Origin: a candidate division KSB1 bacterium
GTDB lineage: Bacteria > Zhuqueibacterota > Zhuqueibacteria > Zhuqueibacterales > Zhuqueibacteraceae
Direction of reading: 5' to 3'
NCBI GenBank assembly: GCA_034506175.1
Contig: JAPDQB010000045.1
Location: 1 to 53,248 of the forward strand
Length of the DNA: 53,248 bases
Below are positions 49,664-53,248 of the stretch, in pieces. Under the pieces are notes generated by a model. That model was not told the DNA's origin, did not search any database, and saw only the letters and a program-made list of their open reading frames with translations. How positions within the stretch are numbered: the first letter of the stretch is position 1; each line of letters begins with the position of its first letter. The position numbers and the translations under genes were made by a program.

Positions 49664-51811
49664 ATGATGAATTTTGCAAGCTGGGAAAAAATTCTGCTCG
49701 CCATTTTAGTGGCAGGCACCATCGCGATTTTTGTCAAGGATTTATTCGCCAAGATTCGCCTGATCGTTGCCGGCAAACCGGATCGTCCACGTGCGGACCG
49801 TCTCGGCGCGCGCTTATGGCGCGTCATCAAAGAAGTCTTGTTGCAATCTCGCGTGGTCGGTGGCCGCCCCATTGCCGGCCTCATGCACGCCGCGGTGTTC
49901 CTGGGCTTTCTCGCCTTTGCGCTCGAAACCATTGATCATTTTCTCGAAGGCTTTGACCTGCCCTTCCTTGAACCGCTCTTGGGAAACGGGTTGCCGGCCT
50001 TTAAAATTTTTCTCGCCGGCGTGGCCGTCTTGGTTGGTCTTGCCATCACCGGTCTGGCCTTTCGCCGTTTTGTTCTGGTCAAAATTTCGCCCGATCCCAA
50101 ATCCTACAGTTCTGGCGTCGTGGCGCTTTTCATTCTGCTGCTCATGCTCACGTATCTCAATGGCCTCCGCGCCGAGCCAATCGCCGAGAAGGCCAACTGG
50201 TGGCTGCATTCGGCGATCATCATCGTCTTTCCTCATCTCATCTTGCGCTCCAAGCATTTTCACATCCTCGCGGCGCCGGTCAATATTTTTTTTCGCACGC
50301 ACCGGCTCGGCGATTATTTGCCGCTGCATCTCGACATGGAGGCGATGGCAGAGGCCGATGAAGTGAATCTTGGCCTCGAGAATCTTTCCCAGGTGCCGTG
50401 GAAAATGCGCCTGGATTTTCTTACCTGCGTCGAGTGCAAGCGCTGCACCGACCAATGTCCGGCGGCGAATTGCGGTCAGGAGCTCAATCCGCGCGGCTTT
50501 ATCCTTGCCGGCCGTGAAGCCTTGAACCGCAACGGCGCAAACGGCGCCGTCATCGGCAGCGTCATCACCGAAACCGCGCTCGGGCAATGCACCAGTTGCG
50601 GCGCGTGCGAGAATATTTGTCCGGTCGGCATCGAGCATTTGCAACTGCTGCTCGGCGCCAAACGCGCCCAGGCTTTGGCAATTGGCAAAGGCATGGTCGC
50701 AACCGAATTTCTGGAAAAGATCAATCAGTACGGCAATCCCTTCTCTGCCGGCAAAGAAGTTCGCGCCAATTTAATCGCAGCGCTCGACATTCCTTTTTAC
50801 GAAAAAGGCAAAACCGAGTATCTGCTGTGGCTGGGTTGCGTCTGGGCTTACAATGCCGACGCGCGCAGCAGTGTCGAAGCGATGGTCACGGTTTTGAAAC
50901 AGGCCGGCGTCAGTTTCGGCGTGCTGAAAAATGAAGCCTGTTGCGGCCATCACTCGCGCCGGCAAGGCGAGGAGATGCAATTTCAAAATTTGGCCAGCGA
51001 GAATATCAACGCGTTGCGAGAGCAAGGCGTGAAAAAAATCATTTCGCCGTGTCCGCACTGTTTGCATACGCTGCGGCGCGAATATTCCACGCTGCAAGAA
51101 AAATACTCCGTTGAGGTTGTCCATCATTCCGAATTTATAGGAAACCTGATTGCGTCCGGCGCCATTCAGTTCCACGCCGCCAGTGGCAACGCGCAACCGG
51201 TGGCTTATCACGATCCCTGCTATCTCGGCCGCTATGAAGGCATCTACGCCGCCCCGCGCGCGGTGATCGAGAGAGCCGGCGGCGAGCTGCGTGAATTGCC
51301 GCGCCACGGCACGAAATCCTTTTGCTGCGGCGGCGGCAGCGCCGGATTCGTGCGCGAGCAGAAAGTCGCCCGGCGGATCGATCAGGCGCGCAAGGCGGAG
51401 ATTGCGGCTTCCGGCGTCAAAGTGTTGATCACCGCCTGCCCGGAATGCAAAATGATGCTCAACTCCGCGGTCGAAGATACCAGGGACTTGGCAGAATGGG
51501 TTGCCGAGGCCATCATTTTGTCCCCGCAGAACGGCAGGCGCCTCTTATCTGCAAAGGAGGGTAATATGTTAGTCGATGAAGCAACCACCACGAATGTCGC
51601 TGAGCAAATGCGTGAGTATTTCGCCCTTCATCCCGAGCAGGAATTGCACTTGCTTGGTATTGTCAAAGACGCTCACATCAGCGGCGAGCTGAACGAACTG
51701 CGCAAAGTTGCCGATCGTTTGGTCGAGCAGGGCGATTTGATTGTTGAGGTGCGTTATGGCGCGAGATATTACAAACTGGCGCCGCGGAAGAAGAGTGTGA
51801 CGTCGATTTGA
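49664..51811 (+). CDS. HdrDE-like membrane Fe-S oxidoreductase with winged-helix-like tail
   Basis: 715 residues. An N-terminal NarI/HdrE-like membrane part (about 1-215, five or six helices) is followed by two cluster motifs, CVECKRCTDQCP and CTSCGACENICP. Then come two CCG-type cysteine-rich parts (NEACCGHH, SPCPHCLHTL; then YHDPCYLGRYEG, SFCCGGGSAGF, TACPECKMML). Such proteins pass electrons between quinones and thiol or flavoprotein partners. The last 81 residues, from an internal MLVDEA, look like a winged helix and have their own aaaggagggtaat ribosome-binding site in frame. Confidence 0.85.
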   Translation: MMNFASWEKILLAILVAGTIAIFVKDLFAKIRLIVAGKPDRPRADRLGARLWRVIKEVLLQSRVVGGRPIAGLMHAAVFLGFLAFALETIDHFLEGFDLPFLEPLLGNGLPAFKIFLAGVAVLVGLAITGLAFRRFVLVKISPDPKSYSSGVVALFILLLMLTYLNGLRAEPIAEKANWWLHSAIIIVFPHLILRSKHFHILAAPVNIFFRTHRLGDYLPLHLDMEAMAEADEVNLGLENLSQVPWKMRLDFLTCVECKRCTDQCPAANCGQELNPRGFILAGREALNRNGANGAVIGSVITETALGQCTSCGACENICPVGIEHLQLLLGAKRAQALAIGKGMVATEFLEKINQYGNPFSAGKEVRANLIAALDIPFYEKGKTEYLLWLGCVWAYNADARSSVEAMVTVLKQAGVSFGVLKNEACCGHHSRRQGEEMQFQNLASENINALREQGVKKIISPCPHCLHTLRREYSTLQEKYSVEVVHHSEFIGNLIASGAIQFHAASGNAQPVAYHDPCYLGRYEGIYAAPRAVIERAGGELRELPRHGTKSFCCGGGSAGFVREQKVARRIDQARKAEIAASGVKVLITACPECKMMLNSAVEDTRDLAEWVAEAIILSPQNGRRLLSAKEGNMLVDEATTTNVAEQMREYFALHPEQELHLLGIVKDAHISGELNELRKVADRLVEQGDLIVEVRYGARYYKLAPRKKSVTSI
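51553..51568 (+). promoter_or_regulatory. internal ribosome-binding site and ATG within the HdrDE-like gene
   Basis: aaaggaggg then taat and ATG at 51566, in the same frame as the surrounding gene (codon 635). Translation from here would give a separate 81-residue winged-helix-like protein ending at 51811. The site is as strong as those of real starts elsewhere in the window. Confidence 0.55.
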
Positions 51812-52032
51812 TGCGGAATTTTTTCGGTTTGATTGTTTTGGAAGGTGTCATCCTAAAGCTCAGTAACGGGAATTGCCCATTGACTCTCATTGCCGCGAAG
51901 TACACCGAGCAGCGAGCAGACAACTTTGATATTTTTCTGCCCAACTGGCTGGCCAGGAACAACAAGCTCATCTTCAGTTTGATTTGGCTCTTGGGTGTCG
52001 CGATCGTCATCTACCGCGTGTTGACACCTTAA
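51811..52032 (+). CDS. small membrane protein, possibly 5'-truncated
   Basis: 73 residues from the ATG overlapping the previous stop (TGATG): FFGLIVLEGVILKLSNGNCP, then AKYTEQRADNFDIFLPNWLA and a C-terminal helix LIFSLIWLLGVAIVIYRVL. The NCPLT...DNFDIFLPNWLAR pattern belongs, by memory, to longer small membrane proteins (about 110 residues), so the N-terminal half may be missing. Function unknown. Confidence 0.55.
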   Translation: MRNFFGLIVLEGVILKLSNGNCPLTLIAAKYTEQRADNFDIFLPNWLARNNKLIFSLIWLLGVAIVIYRVLTP

Positions 52033-52046
52033 TTTTGCACCCCATC

Positions 52047-52194
52047 ATGGAATTCATCGAAAAAACTGTCGGCCAAGTCAAGGTTTTTCATTCTGCACGA
52101 TGCCAGCGCGCAATACTTCCATCTCCCCAAGCTGGAAACTGTCGTGCCAATGTTCGATGACGTTGATGCGACCATCGTGAGTTTTGGAGATTAA
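52047..52194 (+). pseudogene. short frameshifted reading frame
   Basis: From ATG at 52047 it reads MEFIEKTVGQVKVF. If one T is removed from the run gttttt (near 52083), it continues FILHDASAQYFHLPKLETVV to a stop at 52194, about 48 residues. As given, the frame ends early. It could be a small real gene with a homopolymer error or a decayed one. Not recognised. Confidence 0.35.
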
Positions 52195-52197
52195 GAA

Positions 52198-53248
52198 ATG
52201 CGCCGGCCCTTGATTGGTTTCCACGCCATTACGTGGCTGTATCGTGAGCCATTTAGCAACGTCGACCGCTGGTTTGCGCTGTTGCGCTTGCTGGTGATTC
52301 TTGGAGGATTCATCTGGCTGGGAATGGCGTCTATTCCCATGCCGCAACGAGTTTTCCTTTTATATAATTTTTTGTTCTTCCTGTCTTATAGCGCATTGCT
52401 GTATTTTTTTATTCTGCATTTTCCCCGGCATCTGCGCACCCTCTATCTCATCGCCCTGCTGCTCGATCTGATTTTTCTTTACTGGCTCGTGCGATATACC
52501 GGCGGCCTGCTAAGCGATTTCATTCTGGCTTTTTTCCTGCTGATCGCGCTGCACTCCTTTTACTTTGGCCTCCGCCTAGGCTTGTTGGTCGTGGCGGCGT
52601 CGAGTTTTGTTTATTTGTTGGCCGGTCAATTCGACCTGTCCGTACTGCCGGCGGCGCAACTCGGCTTGCGGTTGACTTTTTTTCTTCTCGTCGCCGTGTC
52701 GATGGCCATGCTGTCGCGCAAAGAGCAAAGCGACCGCACGCGCATCGAAAAACTGAACGCCGAGTTGGAGCGGCGCCGCTTCGAGCTGCAAACCGAAAAG
52801 GAAAAGCTCACCAAAATCATCGGCGGCATCGACGCCGGCCTGTGCCTGGTTGACCGCGGCACGCACCTGGTTTGGGTCAACAACATCGTGGAGTCGTGGT
52901 TCGGGGCATTCGAACGGCTGCGCGGCCGAACTTGCGCCCGGGCGTTGTGGGGCAACGACGGCCTGTGCCACCAATGCCCGACTGTCAAAAGTTTTCAGGA
53001 CGGCACCGTGGCCCAGGCCGAGCTGGAACGCACCACTTCTTCAGGGCAGCGAAAATTTTACCGCCTGACCTCGGCGCCGATTCGCAATGAGCAGGGGGAA
53101 GTGGTCAACGTGCTGGAACTCATTCAGGACATCACCGAGGAAAAAGCGCTGCAGGCGCAACTGGCGCAATCCGCCAAACTGGCGGCCATCGGTGAGCTCG
53201 CCAGTGGCATCGCCCACGAGATCAACAATCCGCTCAGTTCGATCGCCG
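52198..53248 (+). CDS. PAS-domain membrane histidine kinase, 3' end beyond window
   Basis: 350 codons are visible and the gene runs off the end. Six or so helices occupy residues about 25-175 (for example LRLLVILGGFIWLGMA and LTFFLLVAVSMAML). A coiled linker leads to a PAS domain (about 200-310) with a Cys-rich loop CARALWGNDGLCHQCP that may hold a metal or cluster. Then comes HisKA with phospho-His340 in ASGIAHEINNPLSSIA. ATG at 52198 has ggagattaag upstream. The ATPase domain and any partner regulator would be outside the window. Confidence 0.85.
   Translation, partial: MRRPLIGFHAITWLYREPFSNVDRWFALLRLLVILGGFIWLGMASIPMPQRVFLLYNFLFFLSYSALLYFFILHFPRHLRTLYLIALLLDLIFLYWLVRYTGGLLSDFILAFFLLIALHSFYFGLRLGLLVVAASSFVYLLAGQFDLSVLPAAQLGLRLTFFLLVAVSMAMLSRKEQSDRTRIEKLNAELERRRFELQTEKEKLTKIIGGIDAGLCLVDRGTHLVWVNNIVESWFGAFERLRGRTCARALWGNDGLCHQCPTVKSFQDGTVAQAELERTTSSGQRKFYRLTSAPIRNEQGEVVNVLELIQDITEEKALQAQLAQSAKLAAIGELASGIAHEINNPLSSIA

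Overview
The window reads as a stretch of one chromosome from an uncultured anaerobic or facultatively anaerobic Gram-negative-type bacterium with moderate GC. Evidence for the envelope type is lipoprotein signals and a predicted outer-membrane barrel. Gene style (many ferredoxin-linked enzymes, ATGA-coupled operons, very repeat-rich intergenic regions) resembles uncultured FCB-type lineages such as KSB1/Calditrichota. That placement is an impression from gene content, not a phylogenetic result. No rRNA, tRNA, CRISPR array or intact insertion sequence was seen.

Layout. (1) 1-11.3 kb: a [NiFe]-hydrogenase b-type cytochrome subunit, the maturation protease, a full hyp set (hypA twice, hypB, hypF, hypC, hypD, hypE) and an NtrC-type sigma-54 activator. 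The hydrogenase structural subunits are not here and probably lie upstream. A hicBA toxin-antitoxin pair with a frameshifted hicA sits between the two hypA copies. (2) 11.5-16 kb: tandem-UspA protein, a second cytochrome c/YHS-like lipoprotein, alanine dehydrogenase, and an acyl-CoA transferase. (3) 16.4-25 kb: a VOR-type 2-oxoacid:ferredoxin oxidoreductase (ferredoxin, alpha, fused beta-gamma), leucine dehydrogenase and malic enzyme-phosphotransacetylase. (4) 25.3-30.2 kb: HybA/HybB-like membrane electron-transfer pair, a glutamate dehydrogenase remnant, a ferredoxin, a beta-propeller lipoprotein broken by TAG, and an aldo/keto reductase-fold protein that has lost its catalytic tetrad. (5) 30.3-40.5 kb: korDABC, a CBS protein, a c-heme sensor kinase, a membrane-anchored receiver fused to an H-protein-like domain, and succinate dehydrogenase/fumarate reductase. 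(6) 40.6-53.2 kb: radical SAM protein, MvhD-like protein, citrate synthase, malate dehydrogenase, phosphate butyryltransferase, butyrate kinase, an HdrDE-like membrane Fe-S protein fused to a winged-helix-like domain, and the start of a PAS histidine kinase.

How they fit together (inference). Leucine dehydrogenase, VOR, Ptb and Buk would turn branched-chain amino acids into acyl-CoA, then acyl-phosphate and ATP, passing electrons to ferredoxin. KOR, SDH/FRD, citrate synthase, malate dehydrogenase and malic enzyme cover much of a TCA cycle that could run in either direction. Hydrogenase, HybAB-like, MvhD-like and HdrDE-like proteins would connect H2, ferredoxin, thiols and the quinone pool. 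The KOR-CBS-heme kinase-receiver/H-protein run looks like a redox-sensing module tied to central carbon flux.

The most unusual structural feature is the intergenic DNA. Many genes end in, or right beside, long inverted repeats built from a few short words, and several stop codons lie inside the repeat. One of these palindromic families also occurs inside hypF as an in-frame insertion. The window also carries several signs of gene decay: frameshifted hicA, a duplicated 3' gene fragment, a gdh tail, the TAG-interrupted propeller gene and a short frameshifted remnant near the end.
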